Source of the DNA: Sutcliffiella rhizosphaerae
GTDB lineage: Bacteria; Bacillota; Bacilli; Bacillales; Bacillaceae_I
Direction of reading: 5' to 3'
Length of the DNA stretch: 64,000 nucleotides
Assembly (NCBI RefSeq): GCF_917563925.1
Contig: NZ_CAKJTJ010000001.1
Location: forward strand, 310,001 to 374,000
Positions 47,424 to 57,154 of this stretch are shown piece after piece. The notes beneath the pieces were generated by a model that saw only the letters and a list, made by a program, of their open reading frames with translations, was not told the DNA's origin and made no database searches. A program made the translations under genes and the position numbers. Each line of letters opens with the position of its first letter. Position 1 is the stretch's first letter.

Positions 47424-49355
47424 TTACTTTTTGACTACCTTTACTAACTCATCCACAAATTTCTCAAGGGAAACTGTTTCTGATTTTTGTTCGCCATATT
47501 TGCGCACATTTACTGCTCGATCTTGGATTTCATTGTCCCCTAACACTAGCATATATGGAATCTTTTGCATTTGTGCTTCACGGATTTTGTAGCCAATTTT
47601 TTCATTCCGCTCATCCATTTCGACGCGAATGCCTTTGGATTTCAAGCGGTCCTGTACTTCTTTTGCATATTCAAAGTGTGCATCAGGAGAAACCGGAATA
47701 ACTTGGACTTGTACCGGTGCAAGCCAAGCAGGGAAGGCTCCTTTGTACTCTTCAATTAAGAAAGCAACGAAGCGTTCCATCGTAGAAACCACTCCACGGT
47801 GAATAACTACTGGACGGTGTTGTTTTCCATCTTCTCCAACATACGTCAAATCGAATTTTTCTGGCAGTAAGAAGTCCAGCTGGACAGTAGAAAGAGTTTC
47901 TTCTTTACCAAGTGCTGTTTTTACTTGTACATCAAGTTTTGGACCATAGAATGCTGCTTCATCTATAGCTTCGAAATAATCTAAGTTAAGCTCATCCATG
48001 GCATCCTTCAACATAGTTTGTGCTTTTTCCCACATTGCATCATCATCAAAGTACTTTTCTTTGTTTTCTGGATCGCGATAGGAAAGGCGGAATGAATAAT
48101 CTTCAAAACCAAAGTCTTTATACACTTCAAGAACCAAGTTCACTACACGCTTTAACTCATCCTTAATTTGATCTGGACGAACAAAGATATGTGCATCATT
48201 CAAAGTCATTCCTCTTACACGTTGAAGTCCAGCTAAAGCGCCAGACATCTCGTAACGGTGCATTGTCCCAAGCTCTGCTATACGGACTGGAAGCTGGCGA
48301 TAACTGTGGATACTGTTTTTATAGACCATCATGTGGTGCGGACAGTTCATCGGACGTAAAACAAGCTGTTCGTTATCCATTTCCATTGGTGGAAACATCC
48401 CGTCTTGGTAATGATCCCAGTGACCAGAAGTTTTATAAAGCTCGACACTTCCCATAACTGGAGTATAAACGTGATCATAACCAAGTTCTACCTCTTTATC
48501 GACAATATATCGTTCAATTACACGGCGAACCGTTGCACCTTTAGGCAACCATAGTGGCAACCCTTGGCCTACCTTTTGTGAATTGAAGAACAGGTCAAGC
48601 TCTTTTCCGATTTTTCGGTGATCACGTTCTTTTGCTTCCTCCAATAGGCGAAGATGCTCATCAAGCTCTGCTTTTTTGAAAAAGGCTGTACCATAAATAC
48701 GTTGTAGCATTTTGTTTTTGCTGTCGCCTCTCCAATATGCTCCCGCAATACTTAAAAGCTTAAATTCTTTAATTTTCCCAGTGGAAGGAACATGAATCCC
48801 ACGGCAAAGGTCATAAAATTCTCCTTGCTCATAAATAGAGATTATTTCACCTTCAGGAAGTTCACGAATTAACTCAAGCTTTAATTCATCACCGATTTCT
48901 TCATAGCGACGTAAAGCGTCTTCTCTTGAAACCTCTACCCGGACAACATCCAAGTTTTCGTTTACGATTTTCTTCATTTCTTTTTCGATTTTCAGAAGAT
49001 CAGCAGGAGTTAATGATTCTTCCATATCAATGTCATAATAGAATCCATTTTCAATCACTGGGCCAATCCCAAGTTTGACATTACCATATAATCGTTTAAT
49101 TGCCTGTGCCATTAGATGGGCAGTGCTATGACGCATGATTTCGAGAGCTTCTTGTGAATCTTGGACAACGATACTTATTTCTCCATCCTTATGAATAGGA
49201 GTTCTTAAATCAATTAATTCTCCATTTAGTTTTCCGGCTATAGCCTTCTTTTTCAAGCCTGGGCTAATGGATGCAGCGATATCTTCTGTTGTGGTGCCCT
49301 GCTCAAACTCCTTTATCGCTCCGTCTGGAAATGTGATTTTCAAAATGTCAGACAT
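47424..49355 (-). CDS. thrS: Threonyl-tRNA synthetase
   Basis: The 643-residue enzyme charges tRNA-Thr. Order of domains: TGS (about 1-62), the editing domain with [11 protein letters not shown] (near 74) and the Hxxx[11 protein letters not shown] site (near 185), the class II core with the zinc Cys/His motif [11 protein letters not shown] (near 334), [20 protein letters not shown] in two pieces, and the C-terminal anticodon-binding domain (about 545-643). The start is ATG at 49355. A T-box leader precedes it. Confidence 0.97.
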   Translation of the reverse strand: MSDILKITFPDGAIKEFEQGTTTEDIAASISPGLKKKAIAGKLNGELIDLRTPIHKDGEISIVVQDSQEALEIMRHSTAHLMAQAIKRLYGNVKLGIGPVIENGFYYDIDMEESLTPADLLKIEKEMKKIVNENLDVVRVEVSREDALRRYEEIGDELKLELIRELPEGEIISIYEQGEFYDLCRGIHVPSTGKIKEFKLLSIAGAYWRGDSKNKMLQRIYGTAFFKKAELDEHLRLLEEAKERDHRKIGKELDLFFNSQKVGQGLPLWLPKGATVRRVIERYIVDKEVELGYDHVYTPVMGSVELYKTSGHWDHYQDGMFPPMEMDNEQLVLRPMNCPHHMMVYKNSIHSYRQLPVRIAELGTMHRYEMSGALAGLQRVRGMTLNDAHIFVRPDQIKDELKRVVNLVLEVYKDFGFEDYSFRLSYRDPENKEKYFDDDAMWEKAQTMLKDAMDELNLDYFEAIDEAAFYGPKLDVQVKTALGKEETLSTVQLDFLLPEKFDLTYVGEDGKQHRPVVIHRGVVSTMERFVAFLIEEYKGAFPAWLAPVQVQVIPVSPDAHFEYAKEVQDRLKSKGIRVEMDERNEKIGYKIREAQMQKIPYMLVLGDNEIQDRAVNVRKYGEQKSETVSLEKFVDELVKVVKK

Positions 49356-49459
49356 CCCTGTCACCTCTTTAATAAATTTTTAATAAGGCTCTTTTCAAAA
49401 AGAGTCCGTTACTCACAGAAAAAGGTTATTCAAAGAACTCTTATGAAAAAAACCTTAAA

Positions 49460-49700
49460 TAAATAAAAAAACCCGCCCCTTGTATAGACAAGGGACGAGT
49501 TTAATATCCGTGTTTCCACCCAAATTCCCATCTAAATATATAGATGGCTTCATTCGTGTATAACGAGGGTTCTCCCCGTCAACAGCTACTTGTGAGTTCA
49601 CTGTTGAAGTTCAGAGGTGGTAAGTAGTTTACTTATGCCAGGAAGCTTGCAGCCAGTGACTTCCCTCTCTAAAGACCATCATAATACACTCTTGTCCTCA
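49460..49700 (-). promoter_or_regulatory. T-box leader (threonine) of thrS
   Basis: On the minus strand a variant T-box core GGGTGGAAACACGG (about 49511-49526) is followed by the terminator CTCGTCCCTTGT / ACAAGGGGCGGG with seven T (49466-49500). ACC triplets near 49616-49622 lie in the specifier region, matching tRNA-Thr. The core departs from the usual GGTGGNACCGCG. Confidence 0.85.
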
Positions 49701-49781
49701 TCAAAACTTTTGGGCTATAAAATTAAAATGGATTATGTAGGTTATTATATTCTCCAAAATCCAGAAAATCAAGTCCGCAAA

Positions 49782-50618
49782 TTAATCAATTTTGCTTTTA
49801 TTTTGCCCAAAGTAATGAAATGGTAAAACAACCACACGTTCTTCAAATATATTCTTAATGGTTTCCACAAGCTGATGTTCAGCATTATCTGTGTATAAGT
49901 AAAGTTTTTTAGGTGATATTGAGACAAGTGGTGCCAATACGACGGAATCGATATAGTAGGAATAATTATTGAAATGAGTTCGGTTCATATATTTTATCAA
50001 CTGACTTTTTGGTATAAGTTTGAACGTCTTATCGTAAAAGTCAAATTGATATTGATAAAGCAAGTGGAGCTCCTCCATTTTAGGTTCTGTGGTCGTAAGC
50101 AAATTACGAAGTTGATGGATGAATGACTGATATTCCTGTTCCAATTTATATTCATCAATAGCTGATTCCAAGTAGATGTGAATGGATTCAAAGTACTTTT
50201 TCAACCTAAATGTAAGAAATGAATCGAATGAAAAGGAAATAGGCTTTTCAAAGAAAGCATCCATAACATTTTCTAGAATATTCTCTCTTTGCTCAACAGA
50301 AGGAAGGTTCGGGATATCTGATCGTTCACCTAATAGCAGGGATTGTAGAATGCATAGAATTTGTTCCTGCTCTTCCACGTCCTTAAAGTAGTATGTGTTT
50401 TCTAGTATAGACATCACCCATTCAGTTATTTTCACCCCTTGAATATACTGCTTGAACACCGGAATGATGGTGTTTTTAATAAATAATTTATCCTTTGATT
50501 CCACAACAATTTTTTCTTTATGTAAAGAAAGGATAGAATCACTTTCAGGATTTTTTTGAAGCAGGCTCATAAATACTGCTAAAGCATCTGTTTCTTTTCG
50601 AAAGGAAATCTCAAACAA
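49782..50618 (-). CDS. ytxC: Sporulation protein YtxC
   Basis: The 278-residue soluble protein belongs to the YtxC family of unknown biochemical role, found in spore formers between thrS and dnaI. It is recognised by position and by the late motif ISPKKLYLYTDN with LPFHYF near the end. The start is TTG at 50618 with AAGGGGGG, matching other family members; the longer frame to 50690 is spurious. Confidence 0.82.
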   Translation of the reverse strand: MFEISFRKETDALAVFMSLLQKNPESDSILSLHKEKIVVESKDKLFIKNTIIPVFKQYIQGVKITEWVMSILENTYYFKDVEEQEQILCILQSLLLGERSDIPNLPSVEQRENILENVMDAFFEKPISFSFDSFLTFRLKKYFESIHIYLESAIDEYKLEQEYQSFIHQLRNLLTTTEPKMEELHLLYQYQFDFYDKTFKLIPKSQLIKYMNRTHFNNYSYYIDSVVLAPLVSISPKKLYLYTDNAEHQLVETIKNIFEERVVVLPFHYFGQNKSKID

Positions 50619-50687
50619 GTTTGTCCCCCCTTTGTTACACCTGCTTCTATGTATATGGGGAGGATTGGTCAAAAATGTATAAATTAT

Positions 50688-50720
50688 CAAAAATAAGCGC
50701 CTCCTCTTAAAAGGAGACGC
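50688..50720 (-). terminator. Terminator of the lipid kinase gene
   Basis: GCGTCTCC / GAGGAGGCGC (with bulge) followed by TTATTTTTG on the minus strand. Confidence 0.75.
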
Positions 50721-50730
50721 ATACTATTAT

Positions 50731-51639
50731 CTAGGATGATGGTAAGGGAGGTATATCGCCAACTACCACTTCCAGGTGAGAAGGCAATATTTTTATTAGA
50801 GAAGGAGTTTTACCTCTTGCTTCACCATCGGCATCAATGTTTTGCAAAGGAATTGCTTCAACCGTAAGTTCTTTTGCTTGAAAAAAAATTAAGCCATCAT
50901 CTATTTGATCTGGTATTTCATTTTGAAGTCTTGTCTGGATCCATGTCCAAAGATGTGTGATGGAGGTTTGTTTAATAATGAGTACGTCCAATTCCCCATC
51001 TTTTACATTTGCAATCGGAATGAGGGATTTAATTCCACCAAGGAATGAACCGTTACCTATCAATAGCATAACAGCCTTCCCCTCATAGCTTTCTGTATCA
51101 CTTGTTACTTTTAATTGAAACGGCTCCTCCTCTAACATTGTTTGGCCAGCGCCAATATAGTACGAAAGCTTTCCTAGGAGCTGTTTAGTTCCACTATCTA
51201 TATTATCTGCCACCTTTGAGACTAAGCCTATTCCCCAAAAGTTTGAAAAATAACGATTGTCATATGTCCCAATATCGACTTTTTCTGTTTTCTTTTTTAC
51301 AATTTGCTCCACTGCTTTTAATGGGTTTTGATTCATTCCAATTGTCCTGGAAAAATCATTGCAAGTCCCAGCAGGAATGATGGCAAATGCAGGGCGTTTT
51401 TTTAATGGGGCAATGGCGTTTATGAGCTCGTGTACCGTACCATCCCCACCTAAGCCAATCACAAGATCTACCCTGCTAGCCAATTCATTTGCAAGTCGAG
51501 CACCATCCCCTTCTTTTTCTGTTGTATGGATGGAAACATCATCAAATGAGGACCTCAGTATGTCCTCTATTTTCTTCATAGAGTTAACCAGTTTATTATT
51601 TCCCGCATTAGGATTTACAATCAAAGCCACTTTTTCCAC
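50731..51639 (-). CDS. Diacylglycerol/lipid kinase, YegS/BmrU family
   Basis: The 302-residue product has the DAGK catalytic domain: VALIVNPNAGN (near 6), VIGLGGDGTVHELINA (near 61, ATP and magnesium site), PAGTCNDFSRTIG (near 90) and a late LDVLIIKQ. It should phosphorylate a lipid such as diacylglycerol to phosphatidate. The start is GTG at 51639, 9 nt after GGTGG; other GTG codons upstream are possible. It stands where ytxB and dnaI would be in B. subtilis. Confidence 0.85.
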   Translation of the reverse strand: MEKVALIVNPNAGNNKLVNSMKKIEDILRSSFDDVSIHTTEKEGDGARLANELASRVDLVIGLGGDGTVHELINAIAPLKKRPAFAIIPAGTCNDFSRTIGMNQNPLKAVEQIVKKKTEKVDIGTYDNRYFSNFWGIGLVSKVADNIDSGTKQLLGKLSYYIGAGQTMLEEEPFQLKVTSDTESYEGKAVMLLIGNGSFLGGIKSLIPIANVKDGELDVLIIKQTSITHLWTWIQTRLQNEIPDQIDDGLIFFQAKELTVEAIPLQNIDADGEARGKTPSLIKILPSHLEVVVGDIPPLPSS

Positions 51640-51708
51640 TATGCTCACCACCAACGATTATTGGCAAAACAGCATTTCACAAGTACATTTTATATTATAT
51701 ACGTATTA

Positions 51709-53151
51709 TTAATCTAGTTTTAGTCTCTTTCCCTTAAGCTTCTCAAGTCGCTTCATGAGTTCTTGTTTTTCGACTTCTTGGACTTCTTGAAACCGATCTG
51801 CCTCTTCATTTGTTTCGCCTGTCAAGCCTTCCTCGCTTACAAATCTATTACGTACAGTTTTTTCATTTTTACTTTTGGATGTAGAACTTGTTTGAACTGT
51901 ACTATTAGTTGATTTGCTCTCTGCCCAGTTTTGGTACTGACGATGCTCTTCTTTTGCAAGTTCCATTGCTTCACCGACTGTTTTCACTTGTTTTCTAGCC
52001 CAATGGCTGGCAATTTTCTCTACATATTTTCTGTTTAATTTCATGTCTGCTTTTAGCAGGACATAGTAAAGCAACACATTGACTACACCAGGGGTAAGTT
52101 GCTGCTTGAACAATACGTCTTCTACGATACGGAGGTCAGAGATGGATGGTTCCGATCCATTAGAAAGATCTGTCAGCATTTGTTTAGGAGAAACGTTTTC
52201 TAATTGTTGGATGAGCTGTTCGTCTTTGGTTGCAGGTTTTTTGTTTGTAAACTGCTTTAAATGTATTGGTTGAACTTTCTCAACCAAAGTAGGAAGAGTA
52301 TCCTGGTATTCCAGCTGATACCAATCTCTCGCGGCTTTTCTAAGCTTTTCAATATTTACTTTTCCATCTACATCAATTGTATTCATCATCATGTCCCTCA
52401 TTGATAGAGGATCAACGGAATAAATATAGGCAAGTTTTTCAATTGCCTCTATCACTTTAGGGGTAATGGACTTTTTAGGGATGACAACTTCAGAAAGACC
52501 CGCATAAAATAGTTCAAAATCAAAAGATTGCTCACTTATTTTAGGCTCCTTCCCTACTTTACGGTCCACAAATTCAGCTCCTTCTTCTAGAGGAAGCTCC
52601 TCCATCATTTGCTCGTTGGATGCATAAACAAGATTTTCTGATTGTACAGATTGGAAAACATCACTAAAGCTCCTTGTTATTTCTCGATACTCTTCTTGAG
52701 GCAGGACACTTTCTGAAAAATATTTTTTAATGCTTGCATATTTTGTTTTCCCTAAACGATTGTACAGATAAATCGTAAGCATCGGTTCTGAGAAAAATGC
52801 CTCAGGTGACAAAGGGGGCTGCAGTTCATAAATAAAAGTACGAATCTGATTTTCTTCCCTTACCAACGTCTTTAATAGTCCGATGCCTTCAAGCTTTAAC
52901 CGTTCTTGATGAATATCCTTCAGGTTACATTGCATGGTTGTCATAATACTATGATGTGTTGTTTCCTCTCCCCATAAATTCTCTTCTTCTAGTTCACTCC
53001 ACAAGGTCATAAACAAACTATACCCTCTATACCCAAGAAGGGGCTGATACAGTTTGGTTAAGATTTTTCGATCGAATGATTGAAGTACCCCATTTGAGCG
53101 GACGATATAGCGGTCAACAGGAACCAACTCATTCCAATGACGATCTGACAT
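51709..53151 (-). CDS. dnaB: Replication initiation and membrane attachment protein DnaB
   Basis: DnaB of Bacillus works with DnaD and DnaI to load the replicative helicase. The 480-residue product has the DDBH1 start region (VPVDRYIVRSNGVLQS, KLYQPLLGYRGYSLF) and the later DDBH2 parts (PGVVNVLLYYVLLKADMKLN, ASHWARKQVKTVGEAMELAK in pieces), then a Glu/Lys-rich tail. The start is ATG at 53151; the longer open frame to 53241 shows no family similarity. It lies 38 nt downstream of nrdR. Its usual partner gene dnaI is not beside it. Confidence 0.94.
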   Translation of the reverse strand: MSDRHWNELVPVDRYIVRSNGVLQSFDRKILTKLYQPLLGYRGYSLFMTLWSELEEENLWGEETTHHSIMTTMQCNLKDIHQERLKLEGIGLLKTLVREENQIRTFIYELQPPLSPEAFFSEPMLTIYLYNRLGKTKYASIKKYFSESVLPQEEYREITRSFSDVFQSVQSENLVYASNEQMMEELPLEEGAEFVDRKVGKEPKISEQSFDFELFYAGLSEVVIPKKSITPKVIEAIEKLAYIYSVDPLSMRDMMMNTIDVDGKVNIEKLRKAARDWYQLEYQDTLPTLVEKVQPIHLKQFTNKKPATKDEQLIQQLENVSPKQMLTDLSNGSEPSISDLRIVEDVLFKQQLTPGVVNVLLYYVLLKADMKLNRKYVEKIASHWARKQVKTVGEAMELAKEEHRQYQNWAESKSTNSTVQTSSTSKSKNEKTVRNRFVSEEGLTGETNEEADRFQEVQEVEKQELMKRLEKLKGKRLKLD

Positions 53152-53249
53152 GAAACATCCAAACCTTTCTTTAAATAAATAAAATTTAGCTATAAAAAAG
53201 AGAGGTAATTGTTCGCCTCTCTTTACAAAACGCATGTACAATACGTTTT

Positions 53250-53711
53250 TTATTTTCTTTCTTTTTCTATTATTTCTTTCAATTCATCCAAAAAAACATT
53301 AATATCTTTAAATTGTCGATAGACCGATGCAAAGCGGACATATGCAACTTCGTCAATTTTGGAGAGTCTCTCCATGACCATTTCACCAACCATATCACTT
53401 TTCACTTCAGAAATGCCAATGTTTCTAAGTTCCTTTTCCACCTCAAATACAATTTCTTCTAATTGATTAAGGGATACTGGTCTCTTTTCACAAGCCCTGA
53501 TTAGACCTCGCAATACTTTTTCTTTACTGAACTCTTCTCTTATTCCTTCTTTTTTCACGACAATAAGCGGTATTTCTTCCACTTTCTCAAAGGTGGTGAA
53601 ACGATAGGAGCAAGACTCACATTCTCTTCTTCTTCTAATAGATCTTCCTTCCTCTACCGGACGTGAATCCAATACTTTCGTCCCGTTATGGTGACATGCT
53701 GGGCATTTCAT
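53250..53711 (-). CDS. nrdR: Transcriptional repressor NrdR
   Basis: NrdR represses ribonucleotide reductase genes when dATP is high. The 153-residue product has a four-Cys zinc ribbon ([11 protein letters not shown] with [13 protein letters not shown]) and an ATP-cone ([19 protein letters not shown] in part). It lies between a hypothetical gene and dnaB, as in B. subtilis (ytcG). Confidence 0.97.
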   Translation of the reverse strand: MKCPACHHNGTKVLDSRPVEEGRSIRRRRECESCSYRFTTFEKVEEIPLIVVKKEGIREEFSKEKVLRGLIRACEKRPVSLNQLEEIVFEVEKELRNIGISEVKSDMVGEMVMERLSKIDEVAYVRFASVYRQFKDINVFLDELKEIIEKERK

Positions 53712-53735
53712 GATGGCTTCAACTCCGTTTCTATT

Positions 53736-54143
53736 CTACTTTGATTCCGAATTAAGTCCGGAGCCAATGTAGGTCATCGATTTATCTATCCGATCATACA
53801 TCTGTTTTATTAATTGTCTACTATATCCAAAGTCAAAAGGTAATATTTTTGTATCTGTCGTAGCGGAGAAATCTACCGCTGTTTCAAAAGGACGGACTGA
53901 AATTACTGTTACAACTATAAAAGCTTTCTTACCTTTCGTAATTTGCACAGCAATTTCACCATGTTCCTCAGATACAGACTTTACCATTACACCTTCCATC
54001 TTTTGAAACAAATCTTGAAGTGTCTTAATCGCATTTTTGTTAGTTATTTTATAATACCGGCTTCGCAATTCTTCATCAGCGTGATTTTCTCTAGTTTCCG
54101 AGTGATTGGTCAGCAACCCCTTTAATTTCTGCATAGCTCCCAC
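53736..54143 (-). CDS. Hypothetical cytosolic protein
   Basis: The 135-residue product (132 if ATG at 54134 is used) is predicted soluble; the N-terminus is polar (KLKGLLTNHSETRENHADEE) and the middle has a beta-rich part (EIAVQITKGKKAFIVVTVIS). Motif to family cannot be named. It lies between speD and nrdR in the minus-strand run. Confidence 0.6.
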   Translation of the reverse strand: MGAMQKLKGLLTNHSETRENHADEELRSRYYKITNKNAIKTLQDLFQKMEGVMVKSVSEEHGEIAVQITKGKKAFIVVTVISVRPFETAVDFSATTDTKILPFDFGYSRQLIKQMYDRIDKSMTYIGSGLNSESK

Positions 54144-54200
54144 TTTATTCAGACAACCCCTTACTTATATAGTCAATATGTATTATTAAATTTGCGTATA

Positions 54201-54236
54201 ATAAAAAGAGGTGCATGTTATACACCTCTTTTTATT
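54201..54236 (-). terminator. Terminator of speD
   Basis: AAAAAGAGGTG / CACCTCTTTTT with loop CATGTTATA is symmetric with T runs both ways. Confidence 0.9.
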
Positions 54237-54257
54237 TTAATTCATTTACATATAATT

Positions 54258-54632
54258 TTAAAGAGCTTTTGCTTTGTTTACTTGAACAGAACCCATCCCA
54301 CGTGGAAGTTCAATTGTTTCACGCGTTTGAGCATTTAATGCTGTTGCAATATAATCAGCTGAAATGTTTGGATCTAATTCTCCACATGTATATACATCTA
54401 TGCTTGCATAACCGTGCTCTGGGAAGCTGTGGATAGTTAAGTGGGACTCAGAAATAATAACTACACCACTCACTCCTTGAGGTGCAAATTTATGAAAAGC
54501 AACCTCTCTCACTTCTGCACCTGATTTTAATGCAGCATCTACAAATGTTTTTTCGATATAATCCATATCATTCAATTTGTCAAAATCGCAACCCCATAAC
54601 TCTGAAATAACGTGACGACCTATAGTTTCCAT
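54258..54632 (-). CDS. speD: S-adenosylmethionine decarboxylase proenzyme
   Basis: It makes decarboxylated SAM, the aminopropyl donor for spermidine. The 124-residue proenzyme has the self-cleavage site [16 protein letters not shown]; Ser63 becomes the pyruvoyl group, and the catalytic Cys lies in DVYTCG. The start is ATG at 54632 with AAAGGGGG. A small unrecognised ORF lies 73 nt upstream on the same strand. Confidence 0.97.
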   Translation of the reverse strand: METIGRHVISELWGCDFDKLNDMDYIEKTFVDAALKSGAEVREVAFHKFAPQGVSGVVIISESHLTIHSFPEHGYASIDVYTCGELDPNISADYIATALNAQTRETIELPRGMGSVQVNKAKAL

Positions 54633-54705
54633 CTCTCACGTTCCCCCTTTTCATTTTTTAATAAAACATGAAATCCTTTGAAGGTAAAAATTGATTATTG
54701 TTTTA

Positions 54706-54822
54706 CTACCACGGGGGAAAGTTAGTCCAGAGAGGTCCTAACCCTTTAAGTAGCCACATAATCGTTTCAAGAAGTTCACGAAAAATAGTATACTGTTTTT
54801 GTTTTGGATTTGCAACAGGCAA
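54706..54822 (-). CDS. Unrecognised 38-residue ORF upstream of speD
   Basis: A minus-strand frame from TTG at 54822 to TAG gives 38 residues. The first half is basic (PKQKQY), then an amphipathic/hydrophobic part (ETIMWLLKGLGPLW) and the end TNFPPW before the stop. The ribosome-binding site is weak (AAAGTG); a shorter form from ATG at 54759 is 17 residues. No terminator separates it from speD, so it could be a leader. Pro-Pro-Trp is a known slow-translating motif. I do not recognise a family; it may also be noncoding. Confidence 0.4.
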   Translation of the reverse strand: MPVANPKQKQYTIFRELLETIMWLLKGLGPLWTNFPPW

Positions 54823-55127
54823 TTTGCACTTTTTAAAGTAACAGTAACATGCATAGATAATATTAGTACTAAAAACCAAGGGACATTTTCAAAAGTGCAT
54901 GGAATATCTATAAAATTTTTGTTTTTAATATAACTTATTTGAAGCTAAAAAGTGTATTATCATTTTCTGAATGATATTTATTAAATGATTATGTAATCTC
55001 ATAAGCCCACATTTGATCAAGCTGTGCTTTAAATGGGGAGAGGGCTAAAGAAAAAGTCTAGCCTATTCTATATCCAGATTTTATCGGATTTTTTCTTCGT
55101 ACGTATTGCAAGACGAATAAAAGCAAC
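54823..55127. other. Spacer between gapB terminator and the small ORF
   Basis: A/T-rich spacer. On the minus strand TTGAAA-N18-TACTAA (about 54866-54895) is a possible promoter for the small ORF and speD. A small hairpin (GGCTA/TAGCC near 55043-55066) is present. Nothing else is seen. Confidence 0.35.
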
Positions 55128-55160
55128 AGAAAAACAGCTAATATCAATCATTAGCTGCCT
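55128..55160 (-). terminator. Terminator of gapB
   Basis: CAGCTAAT / ATTAGCTG with loop GATTGAT is followed by TTTTTCTG on the minus strand. Confidence 0.85.
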
Positions 55161-55185
55161 TTACAACGATTCTATTCAAGTTTTA

Positions 55186-56217
55186 TTATCCTGCCATAAC
55201 TTCTTTCGATTCCATCATTTTCTCTGCTACATAGTTTACTAAGTCAACGACTCGGCAAGAATAGCCCCATTCATTATCATACCAGGCAAGAACTTTTACT
55301 TTTGTTTCCCCCATCACCATTGTGGATAATCCATCTACAATCGCAGAATGTGGGTTTGTATTAAAGTCAATAGATACTAATGGTTCCATTGTTACATTAA
55401 GAATACCATCCATGGTACTTATGGATGCTGTTTGGAAAGCATCATTTACTTCTTCTACTGTAACAGGCTTTTTCAAATCTACTACAAGGTCAACTAAAGA
55501 GACATTGGGAGTTGGAACACGAAGTGCCATTCCATGCAATTTCCCTTTTAAATGTGGTAAAACAAGTGACAATGCCTTTGCCGCCCCTGTTGAAGTGGGA
55601 ATGATAGACTGGCCACATGCTCTTGCACGCCTTAAATCCTTATGCGGGTTGTCAATGTTTTTCTGATCATTTGTATATGCATGAACGGTAGTCATTAACC
55701 CATTTTCAATCCCAAACTGTTGATCAAGTACTTTTACAACTGGTGCTAGGCAGTTTGTCGTACAAGATGCATTGGAGATGACAAAATGATCATTAAGATC
55801 TAGGACTTCTTCATTAACTCCCATTACAATAGTCACGTCTTCATTTTTACCTGGCGCAGTTAGAATTACGCGCTTTGCACCAGCTTGAAGATGAAGCGCA
55901 GCTTTTTCGCGGGAATTGAATTTTCCTGTTGCTTCTATCACGATATCAATATTCATTTTTTTCCAAGGGAGTGCTTCCGGATTTCGATCATTAACCAATT
56001 GAATGCGCTTACCATTTACGATAAGGGCATCGTCTTGTGCATAAACGTCCGCATCAAATCGTCCGTGATTTGTGTCATACTTAATTAAGTGAGCTAATGT
56101 CTCGGCTGGATAGCTCGCATTGATTGCAACAATATCTAAGCCTTTCTCTTGGATTGCACGTCTGAATACCATTCTCCCAATTCGTCCAAATCCATTAATT
56201 GCAACCTTTGCTCTCAT
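55186..56217 (-). CDS. gapB: NADP-dependent glyceraldehyde-3-phosphate dehydrogenase GapB
   Basis: GapB runs in the gluconeogenic direction. The 343-residue product has the Rossmann start [16 protein letters not shown], the active-site [12 protein letters not shown] (Cys near 152) and the C-terminal [15 protein letters not shown]. The start is ATG at 56217 with AAGGGG; upstream open codons lack a site. Two CcpN boxes overlap its promoter region, so glycolytic carbon should repress it. It lies between speD and coaE, as in B. subtilis. Confidence 0.96.
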   Translation of the reverse strand: MRAKVAINGFGRIGRMVFRRAIQEKGLDIVAINASYPAETLAHLIKYDTNHGRFDADVYAQDDALIVNGKRIQLVNDRNPEALPWKKMNIDIVIEATGKFNSREKAALHLQAGAKRVILTAPGKNEDVTIVMGVNEEVLDLNDHFVISNASCTTNCLAPVVKVLDQQFGIENGLMTTVHAYTNDQKNIDNPHKDLRRARACGQSIIPTSTGAAKALSLVLPHLKGKLHGMALRVPTPNVSLVDLVVDLKKPVTVEEVNDAFQTASISTMDGILNVTMEPLVSIDFNTNPHSAIVDGLSTMVMGETKVKVLAWYDNEWGYSCRVVDLVNYVAEKMMESKEVMAG

Positions 56218-56239
56218 GAAAATACCCCTTTTCTGCATA

Positions 56240-56284
56240 TATGTTATACTTATTGTTCTGTTATTCTGCAATTAGTATAACATA
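56240..56284 (-). promoter_or_regulatory. gapB promoter with two CcpN boxes
   Basis: TATGTTATACT stands at 56240-56250 on the plus strand and again at 56274-56284 on the minus strand. Both fit the CcpN consensus TRTGHYATAYW without a mismatch. The minus-strand copy contains the likely -10 (TATACT) with GTGACA 18 bp upstream. CcpN represses gapB on glucose in B. subtilis. Confidence 0.85.
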
Positions 56285-56310
56285 TTTATTTCAAACATGT
56301 CACCTATAAA

Positions 56311-56347
56311 ATAAAAAAAGGGCATACCCCTAATTTGGAATATGCCA
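56311..56347 (-). terminator. Terminator overlapping the end of coaE
   Basis: GGCATATTCC / GGGGTATGCC with loop AAATTA is followed by CTTTTTTT on the minus strand. It separates coaE from gapB. Confidence 0.85.
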
Positions 56348-56932
56348 TTCTTGTAATATTTCTTCCAATTGTTGCTTTGTATAACTCAAAGTATCATTGT
56401 TATCAATAATCGCATGTGACAATGCCACCTTATCCTTTAATGGCATTTGAGATGATATCCGATCTACTGCTTCTTTTTCTGACAATTCATTCCTATTCAT
56501 GAGGCGTTTAAGTTGGGTCTTTTCATTTACGAAAACAAGCACTATTTTATCGACTAAATGTGTCAGCTTACTTTCAAACAATAAGGGAATATCCATAACG
56601 ACAGTTTCATGCCCTTTTTCTATGTACTGCTTTGTTTGTTCTTTCATTTTAGAACGGATGGCAGGATGCATAATATTGTTTAATTGCTTCCTTTTTTCCT
56701 CATCTTGAAAGATGATACTACCAAGCTTCGGTCGATTTAGCGATCGATCGCTATTCAGAATTTCATTACCAAAAGTTTCCACCAACTGTTTATATGTATT
56801 TGTCCCTATCTCCACTACTTCACGGGCGACGATATCCGCATCGACAACGGGTATGTTTTTATCTCGGAACATGTTAGCTACCGTGCTTTTTCCACTTGCA
56901 ATTCCGCCTGTTAATCCTATGATTTGAGGCAT
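56330..56932 (-). CDS. coaE: Dephospho-CoA kinase
   Basis: It performs the last step of coenzyme A synthesis. The product has about 200 residues with the P-loop GLTGGIASGKST and the region DADIVAREVV; then PLLFESKL near 115. The start is read at ATG 56932 (MPQIIGLTGG), with AAGGAG about 10 nt up; ATG at 56938 is also possible. It is close to ytaF, mutM and polA, as in B. subtilis. Confidence 0.95.
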   Translation of the reverse strand: MPQIIGLTGGIASGKSTVANMFRDKNIPVVDADIVAREVVEIGTNTYKQLVETFGNEILNSDRSLNRPKLGSIIFQDEEKRKQLNNIMHPAIRSKMKEQTKQYIEKGHETVVMDIPLLFESKLTHLVDKIVLVFVNEKTQLKRLMNRNELSEKEAVDRISSQMPLKDKVALSHAIIDNNDTLSYTKQQLEEILQEWHIPN

Positions 56933-56949
56933 GTACATCACTCTCCTTT

Positions 56950-56985
56950 ATAAAAGAGAGGCCACTTACGTCAGCCTCTTTGATT
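56950..56985 (-). terminator. Hairpin between ytaF and coaE
   Basis: AAAGAGGC / GCCTCT pair on the minus strand with a loop TGACGTAAGTG and CTTTTATA after. It may end ytaF transcripts or regulate coaE. Confidence 0.55.
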
Positions 56986-57154
56986 GTTCCGTATGCAAAC
57001 GGCCTAGGAATCTCTTCCCTTCTATACAATAGACAAAGTTATTAATACCATCCTTGGATGGAGCAAAGTTACCTTGTGTGGTAATGGGCATCCGATTAAA
57101 GGAGAAAAATGATGCATATTAGCGTTTATCAGTTGCCTGTAATGTAACGGTTAT

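Noticed and set aside
57101-57140. 12-codon plus-strand frame with AAGGAG site between coaE and ytaF
   Set aside because: Too short and without any further signal; the site alone could be chance.
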